Shown one piece after another: positions 1-8,760 of a stretch of DNA of 64,000 nt. The stretch comes from Dyella sp. 2HG41-7 (GTDB lineage: Bacteria > Pseudomonadota > Gammaproteobacteria > Xanthomonadales > Rhodanobacteraceae): contig NZ_JAJEJV010000004.1 in NCBI RefSeq assembly GCF_021390675.1, forward strand, positions 1,984,001 through 2,048,000, given 5' to 3'. A program made the translations under genes and the position numbers. Positions within the stretch are counted from its first letter, which is position 1; every line of letters starts with the position of its first letter. The notes beneath the pieces are model-generated. The model was not told the origin of the DNA. It saw only the letters and a list, made by a program, of their open reading frames with translations, and searched no databases.

Positions 1-431
1 AGCGCGAGCACCATGATCGGTGAATCGGCCGGATTGTATTCGCGGTACGTGGGATTGCTGCGCAATGTCGTGGGCAAGTCGGCGCGCGCGGCCTGAATCG
101 CCGCCTGCACGTCGCGCGCGGCGCCGTTGATGTCGCGGCTGAGACCGAATTGCACCACGATGCGCGACGAGCCGACGTCGCTCGACGACGTCATCTCGGT
201 CACATCGGCGATGGCGCCAAGGCGTTTCTCCAGCGGTTCGGCCACCGTGGACGCCATGATCTCCGGGCTTGCACCGGCCATGCTGGCCTGCACGACGACC
301 ACTGGATACGTCACGTTCGGCAGCGGCGCGACGGGCAAACGGAAATATGCCAGCACACCGGAAAGCAGGATGGCCATCGCGAGCAATGTCGTCGCGACGG
401 GACGCCTGATAAAGAGCGCCGGAATGTTCAC
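1..431 (-). CDS. RND efflux permease, second pump subunit (MdtC-like), partial
   Basis: The first 143 codons of an inner-membrane RND proton-driven drug exporter; the rest lies beyond the left edge. The start is GTG, giving [17 protein letters not shown], the usual cytoplasmic lead and first membrane helix of MdtB/MdtC/AcrB proteins, followed by the LPNVTYPVV and [11 protein letters not shown] porter-domain blocks. The GTG overlaps the stop of the upstream permease gene (GTGA), which indicates translational coupling. Two different permeases behind one adaptor is the MdtABC layout, in which B and C form a heterotrimer. The MdtC assignment rests on gene order; the RND family itself is secure. 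Confidence 0.9.
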   Translation of the reverse strand, partial: MNIPALFIRRPVATTLLAMAILLSGVLAYFRLPVAPLPNVTYPVVVVQASMAGASPEIMASTVAEPLEKRLGAIADVTEMTSSSDVGSSRIVVQFGLSRDINGAARDVQAAIQAARADLPTTLRSNPTYREYNPADSPIMVLA

Positions 432-3400
432 GGCGTTCTATCTCCCGCAGCGAGCGACGGTTTGCGGTTGAAGCGCTGCGCCAACCGATCGAAGAACAGA
501 TAGATCACCGGCGTGGTGAACAACGTCAGCAACTGGCTGAGCATCAAGCCGCCGATGATCGCCAAGCCAAGCGGACGACGCAGCTCCGAACCGGTACCAG
601 TGCCGACCAGCATCGGCAACGCGCCGAGCATGGCGGCCAATGTTGTCATCAGGATCGGACGGAAACGCAGCAACGATGCCTCGAAAATCGCCTCGGCCGG
701 TGGCTTGCCGTGATCGCGTTCGGCTTCGAGCGCGAAGTCCACAATCATGATCGCGTTCTTCTTTACGATGCCGATCAGCAACACGATGCCGATAATGCCG
801 ATCACATCAAGATCGGAGCCGGCAACCATCAACGCCAAGAGTGCGCCGATACCGGCCGAGGGTAACGTGGACAAAATCGTGACCGGATGAATAAAGCTCT
901 CGTACAACACGCCCAGCACGATATACACCGCCACAAGCGCGGCAATCAGCAAATAGACTTCGCTGGACAGCGAATCCTGGAACGCCTGCGCCGCGCCTTG
1001 GAACGACGACGTAATCGACGCCGGCAACTGTACCGCCTGCTCAGCCTGATTGATTTCGGCCACGGCTTTGCTCAACGAGGCGTCCTTCGCGAGGTTGAAC
1101 GAGATGGTGATCGCCGGGAATTGCGAGAGATGGCTGATCACCAACGGCGATTTATTGACTTCGATCTTTGCGATCGCACTTAGCGGCACTTGGCCGTTCG
1201 TGGCCGTTTGGCTGGGCAGGTAGAGTTCACCCAGCGATTGCAGCGTCGGGAGCTTTTCAGGCTTGGCGACCAAGATGACGCGGTATTGGCTGGACTGGTT
1301 GAAGATCGTCGATACGATGCGCTGGCCGAGTGCATCGTAAAGCGCGTTGTCGATAGTCGCAGGCGTAATGCCGAAACGCGCCGCCAATTGACGGTTTACC
1401 TCGATATTGACGCTCAACCCTTCGTTGTTCAGATCGCTCGTCACATCGGTGATCGATTTGATCTGCTTCATCTTCGCCACAAGCGCCGGCACATACTGCT
1501 GAAACGCTTGCTGGCTCGGTCCGCGCAACACGAATTGATATTGGTTTGGGGATACCGTGGTGTCGAGCGTGAGATCCTGTTCTGGCTGCAAGAACAGCCG
1601 GATGCCAGAGACATCCGCCACTTCCTGTTGAATGCGTCGCGCAATCTCGGCGGCGCTATCCGAGCGATCGTCGCGCGCCTTGAGGTCGATCAGGAAGCGG
1701 CCGTTGTTGAGCGTGGTATTGGTGCCGTCGATGCCGACGTAGGACGTGAGGCTGGTGACGTCCTGATCCTTGAGAATCGCTTGGGCCAACTGCGCCTGGC
1801 GATTCACCATCGTGTCGTAGGAAACGGAGTTGTCGGCGATGCTGATGCCCTGAAGCACGCCGGTGTCTTGGACGGGGAACAAACCCTTTGGAATGGCGAT
1901 GTACAGGATCACCGTGATGATCAGCGTGACGACGAAGGTCACCAGCGTCGCGGTTTGGTGATCCATCACAAAACGCAATCCGCGCTCGTAAGCGTTCAGC
2001 GTTTTGTTGAACAAACCTTCGCTGATCTGCTCGAACCGGCTTGGATGGCGTTCCGCCTGCGCTCGCAGAATGCGCGCGCACAACATCGGCACCAATGTCA
2101 GCGACACCACGCCGGAGATCACGATCGTCACCGCAAGGGTGACCGCGAACTCGCTAAACAATCGGCCGATGACGCCGCCCATGAAAAGCAGCGGAATCAA
2201 CACGGCGATCAACGAAACCGTCAACGACAAAATGGTGAAGCCGATTTGTCCGGCGCCGATCAGCGCGGCATTAAGCGGTGTTTCGCCTTCTTCCAGATAA
2301 CGCACGATGTTCTCGATCATCACGATCGAGTCGTCCACCACGAAGCCAGTGGCGATGATCAACGCCATCAACGACAGGTTGTCGATGGAGTAGTTAAGCT
2401 CGTACATCATCGCCAAGGTGCCGATCAGCGAGACCGGCACGGAGATGCTGGGAATGATGGTGGCGGGCAGGTTGCGCAGGAATACGAAGATCACCAGCAC
2501 CACCAGCACCACCGCCAGAATCAGCTCGAAGGCGGCGTCGGATACGGAAGCGCGAATCTCGCCTGTGCTGTCGGAAACGATCTGCACCTGCATGCCGGCC
2601 GGCAGCGTGGATTCGAGCTGCGGTAACTCGGCCTTGATCTGGTCGACCGTTTTGATCACGTTTGCGCCGGGCTGGCGCTGCACGTTGAGAATGATGGCAG
2701 GCGTGTTGTTGAACCACGCGCCGAGTTCGGTGTTCTGCGCCGATTGCGTCACACGCGCGACGTCTTTCAAGTACACCGGTGCGCCGTTTTGGTAGGCAAC
2801 CACCGTGTTGAGGTAGTCCTGTGGATCTTGAATCTGATCGTTGCCGTTGATGGTGTAGTCGAGTTCCGGGCCGTCGAAATTGCCCTTCGGCTGGCTCACG
2901 TTGACGTTGGAAATCAGCGAGCGCAGGTCGTCGATATTGAGACCATAAGCGGCGAGTTTCTGCGGATCAGCTTCGACACGTACGGCGGGGACATTACCGC
3001 CAGACGGCGTAACGAGACCAACGCCCGGCACTTCGGCGATCTTGGTGCCCAGGCGATTGTTCGCGACATCCTGCAACTGCGTCAGCGACATCGATTTGGA
3101 TGTCACGGCAAGCGTGAGAATCGGTTGATCGGCCGGATTCACTTTCGCGTACGTCGGCGGCGCGGGCAGGCCGCTCGGCAACAGACTGTTGGACGCGTTG
3201 ATTGCTTCCTGCACGTTCTGTTCGGCGACGTCCAGATTAAGCGAGAGATCGAATTGCAGCGTAATCACCGACGCGCCGGCCGAACTGCTGGACGTCATCT
3301 GCTGCAAGCCGGGAATTTCGCCGAGCTGCACTTCCAGCGGCGCGGTTACGGTAGTGGCCATCACCGACGGGCTCGCGCCGGGGTAGAACGTCTGCACCTG

Positions 3401-3535
3401 GATCGTCGGGTAATCGACGCTGGGAAGCGACGATACCGGCAGGAAGCGCATCGCCACCAGGCCTATCAACACCAGCGCGATCATCAGCAGCGACGTCGCC
3501 ACCGGCCTGAGTACAAACAGGCGGGAAATATTCAT
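428..3535 (-). CDS. mdtB: RND efflux permease, first pump subunit (MdtB-like)
   Basis: A 1035-residue inner-membrane RND transporter, the normal length for the hydrophobe/amphiphile efflux family. It starts [17 protein letters not shown] (helix 1), carries the porter-domain [11 protein letters not shown] block, and has the adjacent aspartates of the proton relay in helix 4 ([14 protein letters not shown], about residue 400). A second membrane half begins with the [14 protein letters not shown] region. It should work with a periplasmic adaptor and a TolC-type outer-membrane channel to export drugs or bile-salt-like compounds. The adaptor gene ends 19 bases upstream and the second permease overlaps the stop codon, so the three form one operon. 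No TolC gene is in view. The substrate cannot be read from sequence. Confidence 0.93.
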   Translation of the reverse strand: MNISRLFVLRPVATSLLMIALVLIGLVAMRFLPVSSLPSVDYPTIQVQTFYPGASPSVMATTVTAPLEVQLGEIPGLQQMTSSSSAGASVITLQFDLSLNLDVAEQNVQEAINASNSLLPSGLPAPPTYAKVNPADQPILTLAVTSKSMSLTQLQDVANNRLGTKIAEVPGVGLVTPSGGNVPAVRVEADPQKLAAYGLNIDDLRSLISNVNVSQPKGNFDGPELDYTINGNDQIQDPQDYLNTVVAYQNGAPVYLKDVARVTQSAQNTELGAWFNNTPAIILNVQRQPGANVIKTVDQIKAELPQLESTLPAGMQVQIVSDSTGEIRASVSDAAFELILAVVLVVLVIFVFLRNLPATIIPSISVPVSLIGTLAMMYELNYSIDNLSLMALIIATGFVVDDSIVMIENIVRYLEEGETPLNAALIGAGQIGFTILSLTVSLIAVLIPLLFMGGVIGRLFSEFAVTLAVTIVISGVVSLTLVPMLCARILRAQAERHPSRFEQISEGLFNKTLNAYERGLRFVMDHQTATLVTFVVTLIITVILYIAIPKGLFPVQDTGVLQGISIADNSVSYDTMVNRQAQLAQAILKDQDVTSLTSYVGIDGTNTTLNNGRFLIDLKARDDRSDSAAEIARRIQQEVADVSGIRLFLQPEQDLTLDTTVSPNQYQFVLRGPSQQAFQQYVPALVAKMKQIKSITDVTSDLNNEGLSVNIEVNRQLAARFGITPATIDNALYDALGQRIVSTIFNQSSQYRVILVAKPEKLPTLQSLGELYLPSQTATNGQVPLSAIAKIEVNKSPLVISHLSQFPAITISFNLAKDASLSKAVAEINQAEQAVQLPASITSSFQGAAQAFQDSLSSEVYLLIAALVAVYIVLGVLYESFIHPVTILSTLPSAGIGALLALMVAGSDLDVIGIIGIVLLIGIVKKNAIMIVDFALEAERDHGKPPAEAIFEASLLRFRPILMTTLAAMLGALPMLVGTGTGSELRRPLGLAIIGGLMLSQLLTLFTTPVIYLFFDRLAQRFNRKPSLAAGDRTP

Positions 3536-3554
3536 CGAGTCACACGCTCACCGA

Positions 3555-4811
3555 TCAGGACGCGGACGCCGCAGCGCCGGCGCCGTGCTTGCGTCGTCCG
3601 CTCGCGGGCGACGTTTGCGTCGACGATGATGCGGGCGTGGCTGCACTGCCGGCTTGGGCCGGTCCGGCCTTGGCGATGCGGATCTTCGCGCCGTCGCTCA
3701 GGCGATCCGTGCCATCCGTGACCACACGTTGCCCGGCGGAGAGACCGGAAAGGATCGCGGTGAATTGGCCGTCGCTGGGACCAGGTGTGATCTTTTGTAC
3801 GGACACCGAGTCGTCCGCGTTGACCAGAAATACGTAATTGCCCGGCGCGCCGGTTTGCACCGCGGGCGTAGGCACCAGCACGGTGTTGCTGAGCGTGTCG
3901 ACGAGCATTTTGACGTTGACGAATTCGTTCGGATAAAGCGCTTCGTCGTCGTTGGGAATGGTGGCGCGCAGCGAGACGGTGCCGGTGCTGGTCGCCATCT
4001 GATTGTTAATCGCATACAACGAACCGGTCGCGATTTGCTTCGTGTTGTCGCTGCTATAAATCGTCACCGGCAGTTTCGCACCGGTGTGGTAGCGATCGAG
4101 CACTTTGCTAAGCGTGTTCTGCGGCACGGTGAATTGCACCGTGGTGGGTTTCATCGTGGTGATGACGACGATACCGGTCGTGCTCGAAGGCGTGACGTAG
4201 TTGCCTGGATCGACCAAACGCAAACCCACACGTCCATCGACGGGCGCCGTAATGCGGCAATAGGTGAGATCGAGTTCGAATTGCGCGATGTTGGCTTTGT
4301 CCGCCTTCACCGCCGCTTCGTCTTGCTCGACGGTGAATTTCTGATCGATGTAGGTTTGTTCGGCGATCGATTTCTGTTCGTGCAATTGCGTGTAACGAGC
4401 GAGGTCGGCGCGCGCGAGATCGAGGTTGGCCTGATCTTTGGCGAGCTGCGCTTCGGCCTGCTGCTTGCTGATTTCGTATTGGCGCGGATCGATCTGCGCG
4501 AGGAACTGGCCCTTCTTGACGTCCTGGCCTTCCTGATAACCCACTTCAGTGAGGTAGCCGCTCAATTGTGGCAGCACTGTGACTGTCGCGACGGGTGTAA
4601 CGGTGCCCAGTTCGCTCAACTCTTCCGGCATGTTGCCGTTGGTTGCGACGGCGACGCTGACGATCTGCGGAGGCGCGACGTTTTTTTCTTGTTTGCGATT
4701 GAATAGATGGAAAACAACCAGCGCAACGACCACGACGGCGGTCGCAATCGCGATCCACCTGCCACGCTTCCTGCCAGAAGTTCCGGCTGCTCGCGGGGTA
4801 TCCGCACTCAT
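3555..4811 (-). CDS. mdtA: RND efflux periplasmic adaptor (MdtA-like)
   Basis: A 418-residue HlyD/MFP-family adaptor linking the RND pump to the outer-membrane channel. It has an N-terminal membrane anchor (about residues 20-38, alanine/valine rich), a lipoyl/barrel-sandwich segment (LPQLSGYLTEVGYQEGQDV, GQFLAQIDPRQYE), a coiled-coil hairpin (AEAQLAKDQANLDLARADL) and the return lipoyl half (ITAPVDGRVGLRLVDPG). The tail is rich in Ala, Ser and Gln. ATG at 4811 is preferred because GGAG lies six bases upstream; a TTG four codons earlier has no ribosome site. First gene of the mdtABC-like operon. Confidence 0.92.
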   Translation of the reverse strand: MSADTPRAAGTSGRKRGRWIAIATAVVVVALVVFHLFNRKQEKNVAPPQIVSVAVATNGNMPEELSELGTVTPVATVTVLPQLSGYLTEVGYQEGQDVKKGQFLAQIDPRQYEISKQQAEAQLAKDQANLDLARADLARYTQLHEQKSIAEQTYIDQKFTVEQDEAAVKADKANIAQFELDLTYCRITAPVDGRVGLRLVDPGNYVTPSSTTGIVVITTMKPTTVQFTVPQNTLSKVLDRYHTGAKLPVTIYSSDNTKQIATGSLYAINNQMATSTGTVSLRATIPNDDEALYPNEFVNVKMLVDTLSNTVLVPTPAVQTGAPGNYVFLVNADDSVSVQKITPGPSDGQFTAILSGLSAGQRVVTDGTDRLSDGAKIRIAKAGPAQAGSAATPASSSTQTSPASGRRKHGAGAAASAS

Positions 4812-5115
4812 AACCATCTCCAAATACCCGCCCCTGAGTTTACAAGAGCGCTTTCAGTTGTCGAAACGTGAGCCGCCTGGGGTGTTGGCAGCGAGGCGGC
4901 CGTCAGCTCGACGGTCGGAACATTCTTAAACGGCTTGCCGTTCACAAGGTTGACATGCCGGTTGAACAAACCCCAGCACACTCAGTGAATTAACCCGTTA
5001 ATACAAAATGCCTTTCGGGCCTTTTTATTCAATTCGATAGTGTGTTAGGGACGTCTGGACGTCCGCGATCGCGAACGATTTTCACTAAATGTACGCACGA
5101 CGCCTTAGACGCGCC
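4812..5115. other. intergenic region upstream of the efflux operon
   Basis: About 300 bases with no supported gene. It must hold the promoter of the minus-strand efflux operon and the 3' end of the EamA gene transcript. A perfect short palindrome (GGACGTC-TG-GACGTCC) sits at 5049-5064, next to a second self-complementary stretch (CGCGATCGCG). Neither is followed by a T-tract on the minus strand, so they are not clear terminators. No regulator-binding site was recognised. Confidence 0.4.
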
Positions 5116-5991
5116 TTAGACAATTTTCTGACGCCGCCACCACGGTGTGACTTTCTCTTCGCGCACCAAGGTGAACAGGCCCGCGCCCAGAATCATCACG
5201 ATGCCGATCAGCATCGGCCAGTCGAGCGTGTCGCCGAACAGCCAGTAGCCGAAACCGATGGCCCATAGCATTTGGCTGTATTGCGTGGGCGCCACGCGGT
5301 TGGCCGGGGCGATCAAGGTGGCGTACATCAGCAGTACGCCCGCTAGCGCGGCGAGAAGTCCGTAGCCGGCGAGCAAGCCCCACTCGTGGAGATTGGGCCA
5401 GCGGAAGTGCGGAATCATCATCAGCCCGCCGATAATCAACGGACCCAATACGCCGGCGCCGTAAAGACTGGTGCGTTTTTCATGCGGACCGGCCATGCGC
5501 AACGCAACCACCGACGCCGCAGCGAACAAGCCGCACACCAAGGCCGCGATATCGCCCACGCCCAGCGCGCGAAAACCCGGGCGCAACACGACCAGCACGC
5601 CCGCAAAGCCGACGACCACCGCCGACCAGCGGCGCCAGCCGACGTGCTCTTTCAAAAAAATCACCGAGAGAATCGTCACGAAGATCGGCATCAGAAAAAT
5701 CATCGTGAATACTTCGGCCATCGGCAGCAACGTGAAGGCTGTGACCGAAGCGATATTGCCGAACGCGCCCGCTGCCGCACGCAGCCACCACAGCGAAGGC
5801 CGTTGCGCCGTCACCGCGTCGCGCCAGCGATCGCCTTTGCGCATGATGAAGGGAAGGGCGAACAGCCCGAACACCGCGCCGAAAAACACCGATTCGTAAG
5901 GCGGCACCGAACCGTACAACGACTTCACGAATGCGTCGCTGATCGCGTAGGCCGCGAAGCTGGCGAAGCCGAGAAGGATGCCTTTGATCAT
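5116..5991 (-). CDS. EamA/DMT-family permease
   Basis: A 291-residue inner-membrane protein of the drug/metabolite transporter superfamily. It is made of two repeated EamA halves: the first runs from GILLGFASFAAYAISDAFVKSLYG to about residue 140 and the second to the C-terminus, with about ten hydrophobic helices. The glycine- and proline-rich helix ends (FLMPIFVTILSVIFLKEHVGWRRW) match the family signature near helix 4. GGA lies six bases before the ATG at 5991. Substrate unknown; relatives export amino acids, nucleotides or other metabolites. It stands alone, on the same strand as the efflux operon but separated by about 300 bases. Confidence 0.88.
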   Translation of the reverse strand: MIKGILLGFASFAAYAISDAFVKSLYGSVPPYESVFFGAVFGLFALPFIMRKGDRWRDAVTAQRPSLWWLRAAAGAFGNIASVTAFTLLPMAEVFTMIFLMPIFVTILSVIFLKEHVGWRRWSAVVVGFAGVLVVLRPGFRALGVGDIAALVCGLFAAASVVALRMAGPHEKRTSLYGAGVLGPLIIGGLMMIPHFRWPNLHEWGLLAGYGLLAALAGVLLMYATLIAPANRVAPTQYSQMLWAIGFGYWLFGDTLDWPMLIGIVMILGAGLFTLVREEKVTPWWRRQKIV

Positions 5992-6683
5992 GCGGATTCC
6001 GACGAACAGGTGGGAGTGATTCTCGGTGCGCCATCCAACTGGTACGGAATGGCGTTTTACCGCGTACGTTGGGTTAGGAGACTCTTACAAAGCATACCGG
6101 CGAAAGGGCGGATGACAAGACGAAATCTCGTTGAGTAAAAGCGTTATGACAATCGTTCGAAACGACGCGTTGCATGGCGATGATCTACCGGAGGATTGGG
6201 CAAACGAACGAACGCAAGCGACATTTAGACGATGCGAAATTCTGCGCGTCGCGCGATGCATTCGTATGCATGGCTGGATGTGCGTCGATCATGTGCAAAG
6301 ACATCCAACGTGCGTACTCATCGCCGCTTCGGCAAAAACGATTCCAGCATGGATGTCGATCGGTGCGTCCGCGATGGATAACGTCGGTCGCATACCGCTG
6401 CGGTTCGGATCGATGGAAAGGCGCGACGTATCTTCAGAAATAACGACGCGAGAAATCCGATCGCCCTATGGGTGGGCACAGCGATTCAGTCTCGGCGCCA
6501 TGTGCCTCCTGCAGATGGGTCGGAACGTCGGCGGAACCCCATACGCCGGCAAAAGTAGTGTGTTTTGGCGAACCTGAATGACCCAAAGCTAGCGCTAACC
6601 TGACGGCTGCTGCACCCCCACATGACCGGCTAGAGCCCGCCCAGCTAGAATGTAGGGCTTCCCCGACCCAAACCGGAGCCCCT
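5992..6683. other. gene-free stretch before gcdH
   Basis: About 690 bases with no gene that can be supported. Open frames on the plus strand (6131-6577, 6174-6443) overlap each other, lack a ribosome-binding site and give Arg/Cys/Met-rich translations unlike the neighbouring proteins. Composition is more AT-rich than the flanking genes between about 6130 and 6450. It may be a decayed gene or simple spacer. The last 80 bases should contain the gcdH promoter. Confidence 0.4.
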
Positions 6684-7853
6684 ATGGCAGCCCGACTGAA
6701 CCCCCTCGACCTGTATGACGTCCGTTCCATGCTCACCGACGAAGAGCGCATGGTGCAGGACACGGTGGGGCGTTTCGTCGACGAAAAGGTGCTGCCGATC
6801 ATTGGCGATTGCTTCGACAAGGGGCGCTTTCCTGACGAACTGATCCCGGAAATCGCCAACCTCGGCCTGTTGGGCGCCACCATTCCCGAAAAATACGGTT
6901 GCGCCGGCATGAACGGCGTCAGCTACGGCCTGATCTGCCAGGAGCTTGAGCGCGGCGATTCCGGCCTGCGCAGCTTCGCGTCCGTGCAGAGCTCGCTGTG
7001 CATGTATCCCATTTACGCGTACGGCAACGAAGAGCAGAAGATGCATTACCTGCCCAAGATGGCGGCGGGCGAAATCATCGGCTGTTTCGGCCTGACCGAA
7101 CCGCACGGCGGTTCCGATCCGGCCAATATGAAGACCAACGCCAAGAAAGACGGCGGCGACTGGGTCATCAACGGCGCCAAGATGTGGATCACCAACGGCA
7201 ACCTCGCGCATATCGCCATTGTGTGGGCGCAGACCGACGACGGCATCCAGGGTTTTATCGTTCCTACCGACACCAAGGGTTTTACCGCGCAGGAAGTGCA
7301 CAAGAAGATGAGCCTGCGCGCGTCGGTGACGTCCGCGCTGTTCTTCGACAATGTGCGCGTGCCGGATGCGAACCGCTTACCGAACGTGAAAGGCCTGAAA
7401 GGTCCGCTCGGCTGCCTGACGCAAGCGCGTTATGGCATCACCTGGGGCCCGATCGGCGCCGCGCAGGCATGCCTGCAGGAAGTGCTCGATTACACGCAGG
7501 AGCGCGTGCTGTTCAATCGCCCGCTCGCGGCGAACCAGGCCATTCAATTGAAGATGGCCGACATGGCGCGCCGCATTACCTTGGCGCAGCTGTTGTCGCT
7601 GCAGCTCGGCCGTTTGAAAGACGCGGGCAAGATGGAGCCCACGCAGGTGTCGCTGGCGAAATGGAACAACGTGCGCATGGCCATCGATATCGCGCGCGAA
7701 TGCCGCGACATTCTCGGCGGCGCCGGCATTACCGTCGAACATTCCGCGATTCGCCACGCGTTGAATCTGGAATCCGTGATCACCTACGAAGGCACGGAGA
7801 CCGTGCATCAGTTGGTGGTGGGCCGCGAGCTGACGGGCATCAACGCGTTCTGA
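6684..7853 (+). CDS. gcdH: glutaryl-CoA dehydrogenase
   Basis: A 389-residue FAD-dependent acyl-CoA dehydrogenase that oxidises and decarboxylates glutaryl-CoA to crotonyl-CoA in lysine/tryptophan degradation. The family blocks are present: substrate and FAD segments (CFGLTEPHGGSDPANMKT, KMWITNG), the middle beta domain, and the C-terminal helical domain with the catalytic base in YEGTE (Glu about 369). The RSFASVQSSL stretch and the QARYGITWG segment are typical of glutaryl-CoA rather than fatty acyl-CoA enzymes. GGAG lies five bases before the ATG. The electron acceptor ETF is not in the window; an ALDH7 enzyme of the same pathway lies about 20 kb away. Confidence 0.93.
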   Translation: MAARLNPLDLYDVRSMLTDEERMVQDTVGRFVDEKVLPIIGDCFDKGRFPDELIPEIANLGLLGATIPEKYGCAGMNGVSYGLICQELERGDSGLRSFASVQSSLCMYPIYAYGNEEQKMHYLPKMAAGEIIGCFGLTEPHGGSDPANMKTNAKKDGGDWVINGAKMWITNGNLAHIAIVWAQTDDGIQGFIVPTDTKGFTAQEVHKKMSLRASVTSALFFDNVRVPDANRLPNVKGLKGPLGCLTQARYGITWGPIGAAQACLQEVLDYTQERVLFNRPLAANQAIQLKMADMARRITLAQLLSLQLGRLKDAGKMEPTQVSLAKWNNVRMAIDIARECRDILGGAGITVEHSAIRHALNLESVITYEGTETVHQLVVGRELTGINAF

Positions 7854-7865
7854 TCGAGTGCACGC

Positions 7866-7891
7866 GCGCTCCTTCTTTGTCGAAGGAGCGC
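7866..7891. repeat. 10-bp hairpin between gcdH and the acetyltransferase gene
   Basis: Perfect inverted repeat GCGCTCCTTC / GAAGGAGCGC with a six-base loop, starting 13 bases after the gcdH stop. No T-tract follows, so it is a weak candidate terminator or a transcript-stabilising hairpin. It lies before the GTG chosen as start of the next gene, which supports the shorter start. Confidence 0.5.
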
Positions 7892-7914
7892 AGCGCGATA
7901 ACCGAGGCTCTCAC

Positions 7915-8454
7915 GTGTCGATCAACGATATTCGCATCGAAACCGAACGCCTGATTCTGCGTCCGCCGGCCGCCGATGACTTCGGCGCTTACGCGGCGAA
8001 CATGGCCGATCACGAAGCCGCGCGATTTATCGGCGGCCAGCAGACGCGCCCGGTCGCGTGGCGCGGATTTCTGTCGCTTTCGGGCGCTTGGCTGATCCAG
8101 GGTTTTTCGATGTTTTCGGTCATCGAGAAAGCCACCGGCCGCTGGATCGGTCGTCTCGGTCCCTGGCATCCCGAAGGATGGCCCGGCACCGAAGTGGGCT
8201 GGGCGCTGTCGCGCGAAGCATGGGGCAAAGGTTACGCCTACGAAGGCACCGTCGCTGCAATCGATTGGGCGTTCGAGCACCTCGCATGGAACGACATCAT
8301 TCATTCCATCAATACCGACAACCTGCCGTCGAAAGCCCTAGCTAAACGACTGGGATCGACGTTTCTGCGCCACTCCCCGTTACCTGAGCCTTATCAGGAT
8401 GTAACGGTCGAAATTTGGGGGCAGACGCGGGAACAGTGGTTGCAACGCAAATGA
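7915..8454 (+). CDS. GNAT-family N-acetyltransferase (RimJ/RimL-like)
   Basis: A 179-residue acetyltransferase of the GNAT fold that uses acetyl-CoA to acylate an amine. The N-terminal IRIETERLILRPPAADD is the classic RimJ/RimL opening, followed by WIGRLGPWHPEGWPGTEVGW (core strands) and the acetyl-CoA loop region ALSREAWGKGYAYEG, then a C-terminal NTDNLPSKALAKRLG block typical of this subfamily. The GTG at 7915 has GAGG seven bases upstream. An in-frame ATG 57 bases earlier would place the hairpin inside the coding region and is less likely. Target unknown: ribosomal protein, small molecule or antibiotic. Confidence 0.87.
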   Translation: MSINDIRIETERLILRPPAADDFGAYAANMADHEAARFIGGQQTRPVAWRGFLSLSGAWLIQGFSMFSVIEKATGRWIGRLGPWHPEGWPGTEVGWALSREAWGKGYAYEGTVAAIDWAFEHLAWNDIIHSINTDNLPSKALAKRLGSTFLRHSPLPEPYQDVTVEIWGQTREQWLQRK

Positions 8455-8470
8455 AGTCGCTCGGCCAGGA

Positions 8471-8740
8471 ATGCAGCGCGCCATGAGCGACGTGATTTTG
8501 CAGTCGGTGATCACATGTCCTCATTGCGGGTTCTCCCGCGAGGAAACCATGCCGGTCGACGCCTGCCTGTTTTTCTACGACTGCACGCATTGCAACGCGC
8601 TGCTTCGCCCCAAGTCCGGCGATTGCTGCGTGTTTTGTTCGTACGGCTCGGTCAAGTGTCCACCGATCCAACAGCATTCCAGCGACGCGACGCATCAAGA
8701 CGGCGAAAGCGCGTCCCCGTGTTGCGGTCGTCATCATTAA
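8471..8740 (+). CDS. GDCCVxC-motif cysteine-rich small protein
   Basis: A short protein (89 residues from this ATG, 85 from the internal ATG at 8483) with CPHCG and CTHC pairs that look like a zinc ribbon, then the block GDCCVFCSYGSVKCPP that names the GDCCVxC family. Some members of this family are annotated as selenoproteins, with Sec replacing one Cys; here all positions are Cys codons. Role unknown; the thiols suggest metal or redox chemistry. AGGA is too close to the first ATG and 13 bases from the second, so the exact start is uncertain. It lies 16 bases after the acetyltransferase gene and may be co-transcribed with it. Confidence 0.75.
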   Translation: MQRAMSDVILQSVITCPHCGFSREETMPVDACLFFYDCTHCNALLRPKSGDCCVFCSYGSVKCPPIQQHSSDATHQDGESASPCCGRHH

Positions 8741-8760
8741 GCATTGGAACAAGGTACGTC

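Noticed and set aside
1190-2626. 478-codon open frame opposite the MdtB-like gene
   Set aside because: Arg/His/Asp-rich translation with no motif, fully antisense to a complete RND gene; a shadow caused by high GC.
6131-6577. 148-codon plus-strand frame before gcdH
   Set aside because: No ribosome site, overlapping alternative frames, Arg/Cys/Met-rich translation; at most a decayed gene.
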